Notes: generated by a model not told the origin, from the sequence alone. A stretch of DNA of 64,000 nt from an uncultured Alistipes sp. (GCA_900546065.1 URBK01000001.1:1-64000), one strand, 5' to 3'. Positions 41,888 through 51,655 are shown, counted from the first letter of the stretch. A program made the numbers and translations.

Positions 41888-42832
41888 ATGGAAACCGAAC
41901 ACGTAAAATGTCTTATCATAGGCAGCGGCCCCGCAGGATATACGGCCGCAATATATACCGCACGCGCAAATATCGGCACCGTGCTTTATGAGGGTATCGA
42001 GCCGGGCGGCCAGCTCACAACCACAACCGAGATCGAGAACTTCCCGGGCTTTCCCAAGGGAATAACGGGTCCCGACCTGATGAACGAGATGAAACTTCAG
42101 GCACAGCGTTTCGGCGCCGACGTGCGTACGGGTATCGTCACGGCCATAGACCTTGACAAGCGCCCCTATACGGCCACCGTCGACGGCGAGAAGCAGATCG
42201 AGGCCGAGAGCATCATCATCGCCACGGGAGCCTCGGCACGTTATCTCGGGCTGGAGTCGGAGGCGCGCTACCGCGGCCGCGGCGTCAGCGCCTGCGCCAC
42301 ATGCGACGGATTCTTCTACCGCAAGCAGGATGTGGCCGTCGTGGGCGGCGGCGACACGGCGTGCGAGGAGGCCACATATCTGGCATCGCTCTGCCGTCAG
42401 GTCTACATGATCGTGCGCAAACCCTTCCTGCGCGCATCGAAGGCCATGCAGCAGCGTGTATTCGATACGCCCAACATCAAGGTGATGTTCGAGTACAACA
42501 CCGTCGAGGTGCTCGGCGACGAGGAGGGCGTGACGGGTGCGCGTCTGCGCCACGCCTCGGGTGAGGAGACCGTAATCGACATCACGGGATTCTTCCTCGC
42601 CATAGGCCACCACCCCAACACCGAGATCTTCGCCGGCAAGCTCGCTCTCGATGCCGAAGGCTACATCATAACCGAGGCGGGAACATCGAAGACGGCACTC
42701 GAAGGTGTCTTCGCCGCGGGTGACGTCAAGGATCCCCACTACCGTCAGGCCATCACGGCCGCAGGCTCGGGCTGCATCGCCGCCCTCGACTGCGAACGTT
42801 TCCTGCTGGCGGCAAAAAACGAAAACAAATAG
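41888..42832 (+). CDS. trxB: Thioredoxin reductase
   Basis: 314 residues. FAD-binding GSGPAGYTAAIYTARA (about 12-27), the redox-active CATC (in SACATCDGFFY, near residue 137) and NADPH-binding VVGGGDTACEEATYLA follow in the standard order, and the C-terminal FAD motif is GVFAAGDVKD. It reduces thioredoxin with NADPH through FAD and the disulfide. The start at 41888 gives METEHVKCLIIGSG; an upstream in-frame start would add residues that belong to the leader. rnz follows after three bases. Confidence 0.96.
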   Translation: METEHVKCLIIGSGPAGYTAAIYTARANIGTVLYEGIEPGGQLTTTTEIENFPGFPKGITGPDLMNEMKLQAQRFGADVRTGIVTAIDLDKRPYTATVDGEKQIEAESIIIATGASARYLGLESEARYRGRGVSACATCDGFFYRKQDVAVVGGGDTACEEATYLASLCRQVYMIVRKPFLRASKAMQQRVFDTPNIKVMFEYNTVEVLGDEEGVTGARLRHASGEETVIDITGFFLAIGHHPNTEIFAGKLALDAEGYIITEAGTSKTALEGVFAAGDVKDPHYRQAITAAGSGCIAALDCERFLLAAKNENK

Positions 42833-42835
42833 GCC

Positions 42836-43771
42836 TTGAGCATAGCGGTAACCATACTCGGCTCATCGTCGGCCAAGCCTACGGCCGACCGTCACCCCTC
42901 GGCGCAGGCGGTGAACGTAAACGAGCAATACTATCTGATGGATGCGGGCGAGGGTGTGCAGCAACAGCTCGTGCGTGCGGGGATCAACCCCCTGAAGCTG
43001 CGGGCGGTATTCATCTCGCACCTGCATGGCGACCATGTCTACGGGCTGCTGCCGCTGATCTCGACGCTCGGGCTCTACGGCAAGCGCACACCGCTGCCGA
43101 TATACGCTCCGCGACCCTTCGGCGAGATACTCGAGGCGCATCTCCGGTACTTCGACACGGCGCTGCCGTACGAGCCACAATGGCACGAGGTAGACACCAC
43201 GGCCCACCGCATCGTCTTCGAGAACGACTCGCTGGAGGTGTGGTCGCTGCCGCTGCGCCACCGCGTACCCACGGCCGGATATCTCTTCCGCGAGAAGGAG
43301 CCCGCGCTCAACGTCAGCAAATATGCCATCGAACGCTACGGGCTCTCCATAGCGCAGATCGTGGCGGCAAAGCGCGGCGAGGATCTTGTCGGGGCGGACG
43401 GGGAGCCGATACCAAACGACCTTGTGACATACCGTCCATACCGTCCCGTATCGTATGCCTATTGTTCCGACACCAACTACTCGGCGCGGCTGGCTTCGAT
43501 GGTTGAGGGCGTAGACATGCTCTACCATGAGGCCACATACGCCGCCGACGAGAGGCGCACGGCACGCGAGAGGGGGCATTCGACAACCGTCGACGCCGCC
43601 AACGTGGCGCTCAGGGCGCGGGCGGGAAGGCTCCTCATAGGGCACTTCTCCACGCGATACAAGGATCTCGGGCCGCTCCTCGAAGAGAGCCGCGCCGTAT
43701 TCCCCGCAACGGACCTCGCCCGCGAGGGACAGACATTCACCGTTACCGAACAGCGACATGACAAGATCTGA
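42836..43771 (+). CDS. rnz: Ribonuclease Z, TTG start
   Basis: 311 residues. RNase Z cuts the 3' trailer from tRNA precursors, needed here because the visible tRNA gene does not encode CCA. The metallo-beta-lactamase motif HLHGDH lies near residue 62, with YHEAT and the GHFS-type terminal histidines (LIGHFSTRY). The only start compatible with the conserved N-terminus MSIAVTILGSSSA is TTG at 42836, three bases after the trxB stop; the next ATG would remove the DAGEGVQQQL motif. The end overlaps the next gene by 14 bases. Confidence 0.93.
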   Translation: MSIAVTILGSSSAKPTADRHPSAQAVNVNEQYYLMDAGEGVQQQLVRAGINPLKLRAVFISHLHGDHVYGLLPLISTLGLYGKRTPLPIYAPRPFGEILEAHLRYFDTALPYEPQWHEVDTTAHRIVFENDSLEVWSLPLRHRVPTAGYLFREKEPALNVSKYAIERYGLSIAQIVAAKRGEDLVGADGEPIPNDLVTYRPYRPVSYAYCSDTNYSARLASMVEGVDMLYHEATYAADERRTARERGHSTTVDAANVALRARAGRLLIGHFSTRYKDLGPLLEESRAVFPATDLAREGQTFTVTEQRHDKI

Positions 43772-44507
43772 GATACGGTTCATACGTTCACTCGCCGACA
43801 AACAGGCACGCACGGCCGCAGGGCTTTTCGTGGCCGAGGGGAGCAAGCTCATAGGCGAGATCCTCGCCTCGGGCTGGGAGGTCGAGACCCTCTACTCCAC
43901 ACGCGACCCTTTCGGCGGCCGCGCCGTCATGGTATCCCCCGCGGAGATGGAGCGCATATCGATGCTCAAGACCCCGAACGACTCGCTCGCAACGGTGCGA
44001 ATACCGGTATTCAAGACGCCGCGCACGGCTGACGCGGCACGCCTTGCGTTGGCCCTTGACGGCGTGCGCAATCCGGGGAACATGGGGACGATAATACGTC
44101 TGGCCGACTGGTTCGGCATAGAGGATGTATATTGTTCGGAGGATTCGGCCGACTGCTTCAACCCCAAGGTCGTGCAGGCAACAATGGGGGCCATACTGCG
44201 CGTGCGCGTACACTACCTCGACCTCGAGGCGCTGCTCGCACTCTCGGCCGCCGCCTCGACTCCCGTCTACGGCACCGTGCTCGACGGCGAAAACATATAC
44301 TCCGCACCGCTCACCGCGGGCGGCGTCATCGTCATGGGCAACGAGGGGAAGGGTATATCGCCCGCATGCGCCGCGCACCTTACGCACCGGCTGCTAATAC
44401 CGCCCTACCCCGCCTCGCGCCACGGCAGCGAGTCGCTCAACGTAGCCATGGCCGCGGCCGTCGTATGCGCCGAGTTCCGCCGCCGCGCCGCCGGCGGCCG
44501 CATGTAG
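43758..44507 (+). CDS. SpoU/TrmH-family RNA 2'-O-methyltransferase
   Basis: 249 residues. An N-terminal SpoU substrate-binding domain (FIRSLADKQART, FVAEGSKLIGEIL) precedes a SPOUT catalytic domain. Its three motifs are DGVRNPGNMGTIIRLADWFG, VIVMGNEGKGIS and GSESLNVAMAAAVVCAEF, forming the SAM-binding trefoil knot. The target is a ribose in rRNA or tRNA; which one cannot be told. It overlaps rnz by 14 bases, so tRNA processing and RNA modification are co-translated. Confidence 0.9.
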   Translation: MTRSEIRFIRSLADKQARTAAGLFVAEGSKLIGEILASGWEVETLYSTRDPFGGRAVMVSPAEMERISMLKTPNDSLATVRIPVFKTPRTADAARLALALDGVRNPGNMGTIIRLADWFGIEDVYCSEDSADCFNPKVVQATMGAILRVRVHYLDLEALLALSAAASTPVYGTVLDGENIYSAPLTAGGVIVMGNEGKGISPACAAHLTHRLLIPPYPASRHGSESLNVAMAAAVVCAEFRRRAAGGRM

Positions 44508-44603
44508 ATGCCGGCGGCCCCGCACGTGAAGACAATGCGGACCAAATATTTCCGATACGGACTTTTCCGCCGCCATTATGAAACGTAGTTCGGAAATTGT
44601 TTA

Positions 44604-44611
44604 TATATTTG
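44604..44611 (+). promoter_or_regulatory. pdxA -7 box
   Basis: TATATTTG, 25 bases before the pdxA ATG. Confidence 0.6.
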
Positions 44612-44636
44612 CCGATTGAAACCACTGTTGAACAGT

Positions 44637-45734
44637 ATGTCGGATTACAGACTCAAGATAGGAATTACCCAAGGCGACACCAACGGCATAGGCTGGGAGG
44701 TTATCCTCCGCACCTTCGCCGATGCGCGTATCGCCGAATTGTTCACCCCCGTGATCTACGGCTCGCCGAAGGCTGCGGCATATTATGCCGCTACGCTCGA
44801 GGAGGAGGACCGCGCACAGCTCACGCCCGTGGCTTCGGCCGCAGAGGCGCGACGCGGCAAAGTCAACATGGTCGAGTGCGGCGACGAGAACCTCCACATC
44901 GAGGCTGGCGTACCCTCGTCCGAAGCGGGCAAGGCCGCCGTCGACGCCCTCGAGGCTGCCGTGGCTGACCTCAAGGCCGGAGATATCGACGCCGTGGTCA
45001 CCGCCCCCATAAACAAGGAGACGGCACAGAGCGACACATTCCACTACACGGGACATACGGAATATTTTGCCGACCGCTTCGACGGCCGCCCCATGATGAT
45101 AATGTGCAGCGACCGGCTGCGTGTAGGTCTGGTTACCATACACATACCGATGGCCGACGTCAGCCGCAACATCTCGCAGGAGCATATCGTAGAGTCGCTC
45201 GCCACCTTGCGCGAGTCGCTCATACGCGACTTCGGTATCGTCGAGCCCCGCATCGCCGTGCTTGCGCTCAACCCCCATGCGGGTGAGGGCGGCATGCTTG
45301 GAGGCGAGGAGCGCGACATCATCAAGCCCGCCATTGAGCAGGCCTTCGAGCAGGGGACGCTCGCCTTCGGGCCCTTCCCCGCCGACGGTTTCTTCGGCAG
45401 CGGCACATACGCCCGCTACGACGCCGTGCTGGCTATGTACCACGACGAGGGGCTGACACCCTTCAAGACCCTCTCGCCCGACGGCGTGAACTTCACCGCC
45501 GGTCTGAGCGTGGTGCGCACATCGCCCGACCACGGCACCGCATACGACATCGCCGGCAAGGCCCAAGCCGACCCGCAGTCGATGCGAAACGCCATATACA
45601 CGGCCATGGACATCGTCCGCAACCGACGCCGCTGGCAGGAGTGGACCCGAAACCCCTTGCAGCGATTCGAACGCGACAAGGGACGCGACGTCTCGGTCAA
45701 GGACCTCAAACTGCCCGAAACCGAGGAGGATTGA
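44637..45734 (+). CDS. pdxA: 4-hydroxythreonine-4-phosphate dehydrogenase
   Basis: 365 residues. PdxA oxidises 4-phosphohydroxythreonine with NAD in the deoxyxylulose-dependent pathway to pyridoxal phosphate. Motifs: GITQGDTNGIGWEVIL at the start, VVTAPINKET, HTEYFADRF with a metal-binding His, LALNPHAGEGG, and AMYHDEGLTPFKTLSPDGVNFTAGL. PdxA gives the cofactor used by GcvP and SpeA in this window. The start at 44637 is used because it begins the conserved part and lies behind the -7 box; an upstream TTG is possible. Confidence 0.95.
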   Translation: MSDYRLKIGITQGDTNGIGWEVILRTFADARIAELFTPVIYGSPKAAAYYAATLEEEDRAQLTPVASAAEARRGKVNMVECGDENLHIEAGVPSSEAGKAAVDALEAAVADLKAGDIDAVVTAPINKETAQSDTFHYTGHTEYFADRFDGRPMMIMCSDRLRVGLVTIHIPMADVSRNISQEHIVESLATLRESLIRDFGIVEPRIAVLALNPHAGEGGMLGGEERDIIKPAIEQAFEQGTLAFGPFPADGFFGSGTYARYDAVLAMYHDEGLTPFKTLSPDGVNFTAGLSVVRTSPDHGTAYDIAGKAQADPQSMRNAIYTAMDIVRNRRRWQEWTRNPLQRFERDKGRDVSVKDLKLPETEED

Positions 45735-45798
45735 CATATCAGGTTAAGGCGGCCTCCGCCTCCCAGCACCCTGCAAACCGGCCTAAAACAGATAAGAC

Positions 45799-46011
45799 AT
45801 GGAGAACAGGATCGAAAAGACACGACGCTCGCTGCTCGTACTCGGCTGCATCATTGTGGCCGTCGCGGCATTCGGATTGGGATATGCCATTCACGGGCAC
45901 ATCGCCGAGGGGCGCAAGTTGAGCTGGGCAATGATAGTTACATTCGTGGCCATGGCACTGTCGGGGGTATCGCTGGTGGCATCGGTAGTGCGCCGGCCGA
46001 AGAAAAAATAG
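45799..46011 (+). CDS. Small two-helix membrane protein
   Basis: 70 residues with two hydrophobic helices (about 11-31 and 42-63), a basic N-terminus (RIEKTRR) and a very basic end (RRPKKK), so both termini are likely cytoplasmic. I do not recognise a family. Codon usage and GC-rich third positions match the neighbours, which supports a real gene. It lies 64 bases after pdxA and 82 bases before thrS and may be read with either. Confidence 0.6.
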   Translation: MENRIEKTRRSLLVLGCIIVAVAAFGLGYAIHGHIAEGRKLSWAMIVTFVAMALSGVSLVASVVRRPKKK

Positions 46012-46093
46012 CAAAACCGCAGCCCGTGCGACGTATTCCGTCTCGTAATTGTGGAAGCGCCGCACACTGCAAAACATAATTAAAAACAACGTT

Positions 46094-48040
46094 ATGATCA
46101 AGATCACTTTTCCCGACGGTTCGCAACGCGAATACGAAAAGGGAACAACGGCTTACCAAATCGCCGAGAGTATCAGCCCTCGTTTAGCTGCCGACTCTCT
46201 GGCCGCGGCGGTAAACGGAACGACGGTCGACATGACCCGACCCATCGATGAGGACGCTACGGTGAAATTCTACAAGTGGGACGACCCCGAGGGCAAGCAC
46301 GCCTTCTGGCACACCTCGTCGCACCTGCTGGCCGAGGCGCTCGAGGCGCTCTATCCGGGCATCAAGTTCGGTATAGGCCCCGCCATCGAGAACGGATTCT
46401 ACTATGATGTGGATTCGCCCGTGCCCATCACCGAGGCAGACCTGCCCGCTATCGAAAAGAAGATGATGGAGTTGGCCCGCAACAAGGAGCAGCTCATACG
46501 TACCGAAGTGTCGAAGGCCGACGCCCTGAAGACATTCACCGAGAAAAACGACGAGTACAAGGTGGAGCTTATCCGCGATCTGGAGGACGGCACCATCTCA
46601 TTCTATACAAACGGTGCCTTCACCGACCTGTGCCGCGGCCCGCATATTACCAATACGGGGCTGATCAAGGCCGTGAAGCTGACATCAGTGGCCGGAGCCT
46701 ACTGGCGCGGCAACGAGAAGAACAAGATGCTGACGCGTATCTACGGTATCTCGTTCCCCAAGAAGTCGATGCTCGACGACTATCTCGTCCTTCTGGAGGA
46801 GGCCAAGAAACGCGACCACCGCAAGCTGGGCAAGGAGCTCGAACTGTTCATGTTCTCGCAGCGCGTAGGTCCGGGACTTCCCATGTGGCTGCCCAAGGGC
46901 GCCGAGCTGCGCGACCGTCTGGAGCGTTTCCTGCGCCAGATACAGAAGCAGTACGGATACCAGCAGGTCATAACCCCGCATATCGGTAACAAGGAGCTCT
47001 ACGTAACGTCGGGACACTATGCCAAGTACGGCAAGGACTCGTTCCAGCCCATACATACCCCCTACGAGGGTGAGGAGTATCTCCTGAAGCCGATGAACTG
47101 CCCCCACCACTGCGAGATATACCGCAGCAAACCACGTTCGTACAAGGATCTGCCCGTACGTCTGGCCGAGTTCGGTACCGTATACCGCTACGAGCAGTCG
47201 GGTGAGCTGCACGGATTGACGCGTGTGCGCGGGTTCACGCAGGACGATGCCCACCTCTTCGTACGCCCCGACCAGCTGCTCGACGAGTTCGAGAAGGTTA
47301 TCGACATCGTGCTCTACATCTTCCGCACGCTCAAGTTCGACCAGTACACGGCACAGGTGTCGCTGCGCGACCCCAACAACCGCGAGAAATATATCGGCTC
47401 GGACGAGAACTGGGAGAAGGCCGAGGCTGCAATCATCAAGGCCGCAAAGGACAAGGGCCTCAAGACTACCGTCGTAACGGGCGAGGCCGCATTCTACGGC
47501 CCGAAGCTCGACTTCATGGTCAAGGATGCGCTGGGTCGCAACTGGCAGCTCGGTACCATTCAGGTGGACTACAACCTGCCCGAGCGTTTCGATCTGACAT
47601 ACAAGGGCGCCGACGACAAACTCCACCGCCCCATCATGATCCACCGCGCCCCCTTCGGGTCGATGGAGCGTTTCGTGGCGGTGCTGCTCGAGCACACGGC
47701 GGGCAAGTTCCCCCTGTGGCTGGCTCCCGATCAGGCAGTCGTTCTCCCCATCTCGGAGAAGTACAACGACTATGCCGCCGAGGTTGTCGACTACCTCACC
47801 AAGCATGACGTGAGAGTGCAGATCGACGACCGCAACGAGAAGATCGGCCGCAAGATCCGCGACAACGAGCTCAAGCGCATACCCTTCCTGCTCATCGTGG
47901 GCGAGAAGGAGCAGAACGACCACACCGTATCGCTGCGCGTGCAGGGCGAGGGCGACAAGGGTTCGATGACGCTCGACGAGTTCTGCAACCATGTGAACGA
48001 TCTGGTCAAGGCCGAGATCGCATCGCAGGGCCATGCATAA
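46094..48040 (+). CDS. thrS: Threonyl-tRNA synthetase
   Basis: 648 residues, full length. TGS domain at residues 1-60, the editing domain with [11 protein letters not shown] (HxxxH), then the class II core. [21 protein letters not shown] is motif 1, [28 protein letters not shown] is motif 2, and [18 protein letters not shown] is motif 3. The zinc ligand Cys is in [12 protein letters not shown]-terminal anticodon-binding domain follows ([13 protein letters not shown]). It charges tRNA-Thr and removes mischarged serine. The N-terminal half resembles the extra domains of the uridine kinase at 33260. infC follows 51 bases later. Confidence 0.97.
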   Translation: MIKITFPDGSQREYEKGTTAYQIAESISPRLAADSLAAAVNGTTVDMTRPIDEDATVKFYKWDDPEGKHAFWHTSSHLLAEALEALYPGIKFGIGPAIENGFYYDVDSPVPITEADLPAIEKKMMELARNKEQLIRTEVSKADALKTFTEKNDEYKVELIRDLEDGTISFYTNGAFTDLCRGPHITNTGLIKAVKLTSVAGAYWRGNEKNKMLTRIYGISFPKKSMLDDYLVLLEEAKKRDHRKLGKELELFMFSQRVGPGLPMWLPKGAELRDRLERFLRQIQKQYGYQQVITPHIGNKELYVTSGHYAKYGKDSFQPIHTPYEGEEYLLKPMNCPHHCEIYRSKPRSYKDLPVRLAEFGTVYRYEQSGELHGLTRVRGFTQDDAHLFVRPDQLLDEFEKVIDIVLYIFRTLKFDQYTAQVSLRDPNNREKYIGSDENWEKAEAAIIKAAKDKGLKTTVVTGEAAFYGPKLDFMVKDALGRNWQLGTIQVDYNLPERFDLTYKGADDKLHRPIMIHRAPFGSMERFVAVLLEHTAGKFPLWLAPDQAVVLPISEKYNDYAAEVVDYLTKHDVRVQIDDRNEKIGRKIRDNELKRIPFLLIVGEKEQNDHTVSLRVQGEGDKGSMTLDEFCNHVNDLVKAEIASQGHA

Positions 48041-48091
48041 CAGCTACGCTGCGACAGATAAAAACAGTATAAAAAACCAACAGTTACAAAT

Positions 48092-48697
48092 TTGGCAATC
48101 ACACAAAAACCTTTCCCGCCGAAGCCCTATCAGGGCGGGGGAAACCAGAACCACGCAGGAGTCCGCGGCAGACGTCCCGAAAAGGAGAATCCCAACCGTA
48201 TCAACCACGAAATCACGGCACCCATGGTGCGCGTGGTGGGCGAGAACGTAGAGCCCAATCTCGTCATACCGATACGGCAGGCATTGGCCATGGCTGAGCA
48301 GATGGAGCTCGACCTGATCGAGATATCGCCCAAGGCGGATCCTCCCGTATGCCGCATTGCCGACTACCAGAAGTTCCTCTACCAGCAGAAGCGCAAGGCC
48401 AAGGAGATCAAGGCCAAGCAGGTGAAGGTCGTAGTCAAGGAGATACGTTTCGGCCCCCAGACCGACGACCACGACTACAACTTCAAGCTCAAGCATGCCG
48501 AGAACTTCCTTAACGAGGGTGCCAAGGTCAAGGCATACGTCGTCTTCCGCGGCCGCTCGATCGTCTTCAAGGAGCAGGGCGAGATCCTGCTGCTGCGCTT
48601 CGCCACCGATCTGGAGGAGATCGCCAAGGTGGAGATGATGCCCAAGCTCGACGGCAAGAAGATGAACATGATACTTGCACCCAAAGGCAAGAAGTAA
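48092..48697 (+). CDS. infC: Translation initiation factor IF-3, non-ATG start
   Basis: 201 residues. The IF3 N-domain has [37 protein letters not shown] and [17 protein letters not shown]; the C-domain has [26 protein letters not shown] and [14 protein letters not shown]. It keeps 30S and 50S apart and checks initiator tRNA and start codon. The coding frame opens with TTG at 48092 and has no ATG before the conserved part. Many infC genes use rare starts (ATT, ATC), which lets IF3 limit its own synthesis; this fits. The usual partners rpmI and rplT are missing: a hairpin and an acyl-protein synthetase gene follow instead. Confidence 0.93.
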   Translation: MAITQKPFPPKPYQGGGNQNHAGVRGRRPEKENPNRINHEITAPMVRVVGENVEPNLVIPIRQALAMAEQMELDLIEISPKADPPVCRIADYQKFLYQQKRKAKEIKAKQVKVVVKEIRFGPQTDDHDYNFKLKHAENFLNEGAKVKAYVVFRGRSIVFKEQGEILLLRFATDLEEIAKVEMMPKLDGKKMNMILAPKGKK

Positions 48698-48721
48698 CTG
48701 AACCAAGAACCACGATCCGAG

Positions 48722-48754
48722 GAGGTGTGTCACATGCAAACTGACGCACCTCCT
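48722..48754 (+). terminator. Hairpin after infC
   Basis: A 12-bp stem with one G-T pair (48722-48733 with 48743-48754), a 9-base loop and TTT. It closes the thrS-infC transcript before any rpmI/rplT. Confidence 0.72.
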
Positions 48755-48844
48755 TTCGGGTGTGTAGGAATGTGTACCTGACGCACCGGCTCAGGCCCTT
48801 CTGCGGCCGCGCCATGCGTTCCCGTATGGATTATAAGTCGGACG

Positions 48845-48880
48845 CAATGATCCGTGCAATGATCCGTGACAATGATCCGA
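48845..48880 (+). repeat. Three tandem copies of a ~12-bp CAATGATCCG(TG) repeat
   Basis: Copies at 48845-48856, 48857-48869 and 48870-48880, just before the acyl-protein synthetase start. Each contains an ATG in a different phase. Confidence 0.75.
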
Positions 48881-48894
48881 ATAGAAGAGATATC

Positions 48895-49860
48895 ATGATC
48901 GGAATAGACGACATACTGAAAATAGGAACGGCCGACGAGTTCGACAGCGCCGCGATGGAGCTTTTCCGCTTTCAGGCGGCCGAGTGCGAGCCATACGCCC
49001 GATATCTGCGCATGATGGAGATAGATCCGCAGCAGGTAAAGCATCCATCCGAGATACCGCACCTGCCAATCGAACTATTCAAGACGCAGCGCATATATTG
49101 CGGTGCGGGCGAGCCGCAGAAGGTATTCACCTCGAGCAACACAGGGGCCACGACACCCTCACGCCACTACATGGCCGACCTCGGCATCTACGAGAGGGAC
49201 TTCACCGCCTCGTTCGAACGGTTCTACGGCCCGGCCGAAAAGTGGAGCATATACGGACTGCTGCCCAACTACCTGCAACGCGAAGGCTCGTCGCTCGTCT
49301 ATATGGTCGACCGCCTCATCGCCCGCAGCGGCTCGGGCGGCTTCTACCTCGACGAATACGAGAAACTCATAGGTGACATGTCGCGCGATCCGCGCCCGAA
49401 GATTCTTCTGGGTGTAAGCTACGCGCTGTGGGATCTGGCCGAGCGTTACGCCCCCAAGCTGCACGACACCATCGTCATGGAGACCGGCGGCATGAAGGGT
49501 CGGCGGCGCGAGCTGCCCAAGCAGGAGTTCCATGCCATCCTCACCGAGGCTTTCGGCGTCGAGTCGATACACTCGGAGTACGGCATGGCGGAGCTGACGT
49601 CGCAGGCATACTCGTCGGGCGGCGGCATCTTCCGCGCCCCCGAATGGATGCGCGTGACGGTGCGCGACGTGAACGACCCGCTGGCGACACTGCCCGCAGG
49701 CTCGCGCGGCGCCATCGACATCATCGATCTGGGCAACATATACTCCTGTGCCTTTATCTCGACGCAGGATGTGGGCCGCACCTTCGCCGACGGCACCTTC
49801 ACCGTCGAAGGACGCCTCACGGGCGCCGACGTGCGCGGCTGCAACCTGCTCGTGCAGTAA
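48895..49860 (+). CDS. LuxE-family acyl-protein synthetase-like protein
   Basis: 321 residues from the ATG at 48895, where MIGIDDILKIGTADEFD starts. It belongs with the LuxE-type ATP-dependent acyl-activating enzymes: HLPIELFKTQRIYCG, FTSSNTGATTPSRHYM (phosphate-binding loop), VMETGGMKGRRREL and EYGMAELTSQAYS are the landmarks. These activate a carboxylic acid as an acyl-adenylate. In Bacteroidetes they often sit beside surface-glycan genes. No luxC or luxD reductase is here, so light emission is not suggested. Upstream in-frame starts run through the triple repeat and are less likely. Confidence 0.83.
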   Translation: MIGIDDILKIGTADEFDSAAMELFRFQAAECEPYARYLRMMEIDPQQVKHPSEIPHLPIELFKTQRIYCGAGEPQKVFTSSNTGATTPSRHYMADLGIYERDFTASFERFYGPAEKWSIYGLLPNYLQREGSSLVYMVDRLIARSGSGGFYLDEYEKLIGDMSRDPRPKILLGVSYALWDLAERYAPKLHDTIVMETGGMKGRRRELPKQEFHAILTEAFGVESIHSEYGMAELTSQAYSSGGGIFRAPEWMRVTVRDVNDPLATLPAGSRGAIDIIDLGNIYSCAFISTQDVGRTFADGTFTVEGRLTGADVRGCNLLVQ

Positions 49861-49920
49861 GTGGGAGGCAAGGAATTATGCCCGATCCGAAAAAGTAACA
49901 AATACGCAAAGACCGAGACT

Positions 49921-50571
49921 ATGAAGACCGTAGCATTCGTACCCATACGTCTGAACAGCAGCCGCGTCGCGGGCAAGAACCTGCGGCCGCTGGGCGGGCG
50001 TCCGCTCATGACATATATCCTGCAGACATTGCTGCAGGTGCGCAACATCGACGCCACGTATGTCTATTGCAGCGATACCTCCATTGCGCCGCTCCTGCCT
50101 GCGGGTGTCACGCTGCTGCAACGCGATACGTCGCTTGACAGCGACACGACGCTCGGAGAACAGATCTACGACGCCTTCACGCGCGACGTGCAGGCCGACA
50201 TATATGTTCTGGCGCATGCCACTTCGCCCTTCATACGTCCCGCGACCATCGAAGAGGCCGTGGCTCGGGTGCAGAGCGGGGAATGCGACTCGGCCTTCAG
50301 CGCCGAGCGTATCCAGACCTTCGCATGGTACGGCGGGCGGCCTCTGAACTACTCCCTCACACACGTGCCCCGCACGCAGGAGCTCGAACCGGTCTATGCC
50401 GAGACGTCGGCCTTCTTTGTCTTCGGGCGCGACGTATGGTGCAAACATCACCGCCGTATCGGCGAGCATCCATACGTTGCCGTCACCGACCGTATCGAGA
50501 GCACCGACATCGACAACCCCGACGACTTCACTCTGGCCGAAGCCATCGTCGCGGCAGGACTTAACAAATAG
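49921..50571 (+). CDS. CMP-sialic-acid-synthetase-like (NeuA-type) cytidylyltransferase
   Basis: 216 residues. The N-terminal AFVPIRLNSSRVAGKNLRPLGGRPLM is the CTP-binding motif of acylneuraminate cytidylyltransferases, followed by LLQRDTSLDSDTTLGEQIYDAF, VLAHATSPFIRP and DNPDDFTLAEAIV. It would activate a nonulosonic acid or related sugar as its CMP ester. It starts 60 bases after the LuxE-like gene, while a GT2 gene and a GT42/DUF115-like gene lie downstream, which fits a small glycan-decoration group. No sialic acid synthase (NeuB) or epimerase is in view. Confidence 0.85.
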   Translation: MKTVAFVPIRLNSSRVAGKNLRPLGGRPLMTYILQTLLQVRNIDATYVYCSDTSIAPLLPAGVTLLQRDTSLDSDTTLGEQIYDAFTRDVQADIYVLAHATSPFIRPATIEEAVARVQSGECDSAFSAERIQTFAWYGGRPLNYSLTHVPRTQELEPVYAETSAFFVFGRDVWCKHHRRIGEHPYVAVTDRIESTDIDNPDDFTLAEAIVAAGLNK

Positions 50572-50574
50572 GCA

Positions 50575-50607
50575 AGAACCCCCGAAACGAAATGTTTCGG
50601 GGGTTCT
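50575..50607. terminator. Bidirectional terminator between the NeuA-like and GT2 genes
   Basis: A perfect 14-bp stem (50575-50588 with 50594-50607) and a 5-base loop, T-rich on the right, between convergent genes. Confidence 0.82.
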
Positions 50608-50627
50608 CTTATTCTGTTCTGCCGGCA

Positions 50628-51587
50628 TTAAAGCCCCTTTCGGGCCAGCAGCCACGCCAGACGGTTGTACATCGAAAGCACGGCGGGGCGCACTCGCCGC
50701 GGCAGGGCGTTAAGTACACGTACCTTCAGGGTTATGCGCCGCGAAAGACGGCTGTAAGAGAAGAGCCGCAGCGCCTCCGCCGCCGCGGCGGTATCGCCTC
50801 CTGCACTCTGTACCAGAGCCTTGCCCAGAGCTACACGGGCGATATATTCGTTGCTCATCGCCTCGGCTGCAGGATCATACAGTTCATACAAGGAGTGGGA
50901 TGTAGATTCGGGACGGAATATCGCGGCCGAGCGGTTTGAGGCCGTGCGCGAATATACGGCCAGCGGCTGCGGCGTGAAGGCCACTGCGGCGCGGCGCGCC
51001 AACACCGTCCAGAGCCACTGATCCTCACCCATACGCATACCCTCGGGAAATCCGCCGACATCCATGACAAGATCGCGCTGCAGTGTCGCCGCCGACGGGA
51101 TAAGCACATACCGCGTCATCGACTCGCTAAAGAAATCCACTATGCCCTCCGCGTTGGGAGTATCCCCGATTGTGAGGCGGCCATCGGTATCTACCATGAA
51201 ACCCGTACCGTATGCGCCGCAATCGGGATAGCGTGCGATCAGCCGCCACACCTGCTCCAGATATTGCGGCAGCCAGCGGTCGTCACCGTCCAGCAGGGCG
51301 ACGTAACGGCCCGAGGCCATTGCGATACCGCGATTACGGGCGGCACTCACCCCGCGGTTCTCCTGCCGCACAAGCCGTACCACGGACGATGCCATACGCT
51401 CGACCACATCGGCGCCGCCGTCAGTCGAGCCGTCATCCACGACGATCACCTCACGCGGCGGAAGCGTCTGCGCCAGCACCGAACGCACGGCACGGCCGAT
51501 CTCCGCAGCCTTGTTGTAGAGGGGTATGACTACCGATATGTCGCACGGCGGCTGTTGCGGCGCCGTATCCTTGACGGGATCGTTCAT
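50628..51587 (-). CDS. Family 2 glycosyltransferase (soluble GT-A)
   Basis: 319 residues from the ATG at 51587. It has ISVVIPLYNKAAEIGRAVRSVLAQT, VDDGSTDGG, NRGVSAARNRGIAMASGRYVALLDGDD (the DxD site) and GEDQWLW (the acceptor-site ED), the full set for an inverting GT2 enzyme. It has no transmembrane helix and transfers a sugar from a nucleotide donor in the cytoplasm, perhaps in surface-glycan assembly. It shares a promoter region with the divergent GT42-like gene, 100 bases away, hinting at joint control. A GTG at 51614 could add nine residues. Confidence 0.88.
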   Translation of the reverse strand: MNDPVKDTAPQQPPCDISVVIPLYNKAAEIGRAVRSVLAQTLPPREVIVVDDGSTDGGADVVERMASSVVRLVRQENRGVSAARNRGIAMASGRYVALLDGDDRWLPQYLEQVWRLIARYPDCGAYGTGFMVDTDGRLTIGDTPNAEGIVDFFSESMTRYVLIPSAATLQRDLVMDVGGFPEGMRMGEDQWLWTVLARRAAVAFTPQPLAVYSRTASNRSAAIFRPESTSHSLYELYDPAAEAMSNEYIARVALGKALVQSAGGDTAAAAEALRLFSYSRLSRRITLKVRVLNALPRRVRPAVLSMYNRLAWLLARKGL

Positions 51588-51655
51588 AGGCAGAAGTGTC
51601 TCCGCACACGGCACGCAGCATCAGCAAACGGACGGCGCGCGCGGCGGCATCATTG

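Noticed and set aside
48895..49860. Bioluminescence (lux) gene
   Set aside because: Only the LuxE-like acyl-activating type is present; there is no luxA, luxB, luxC or luxD, and the neighbours are glycan genes.
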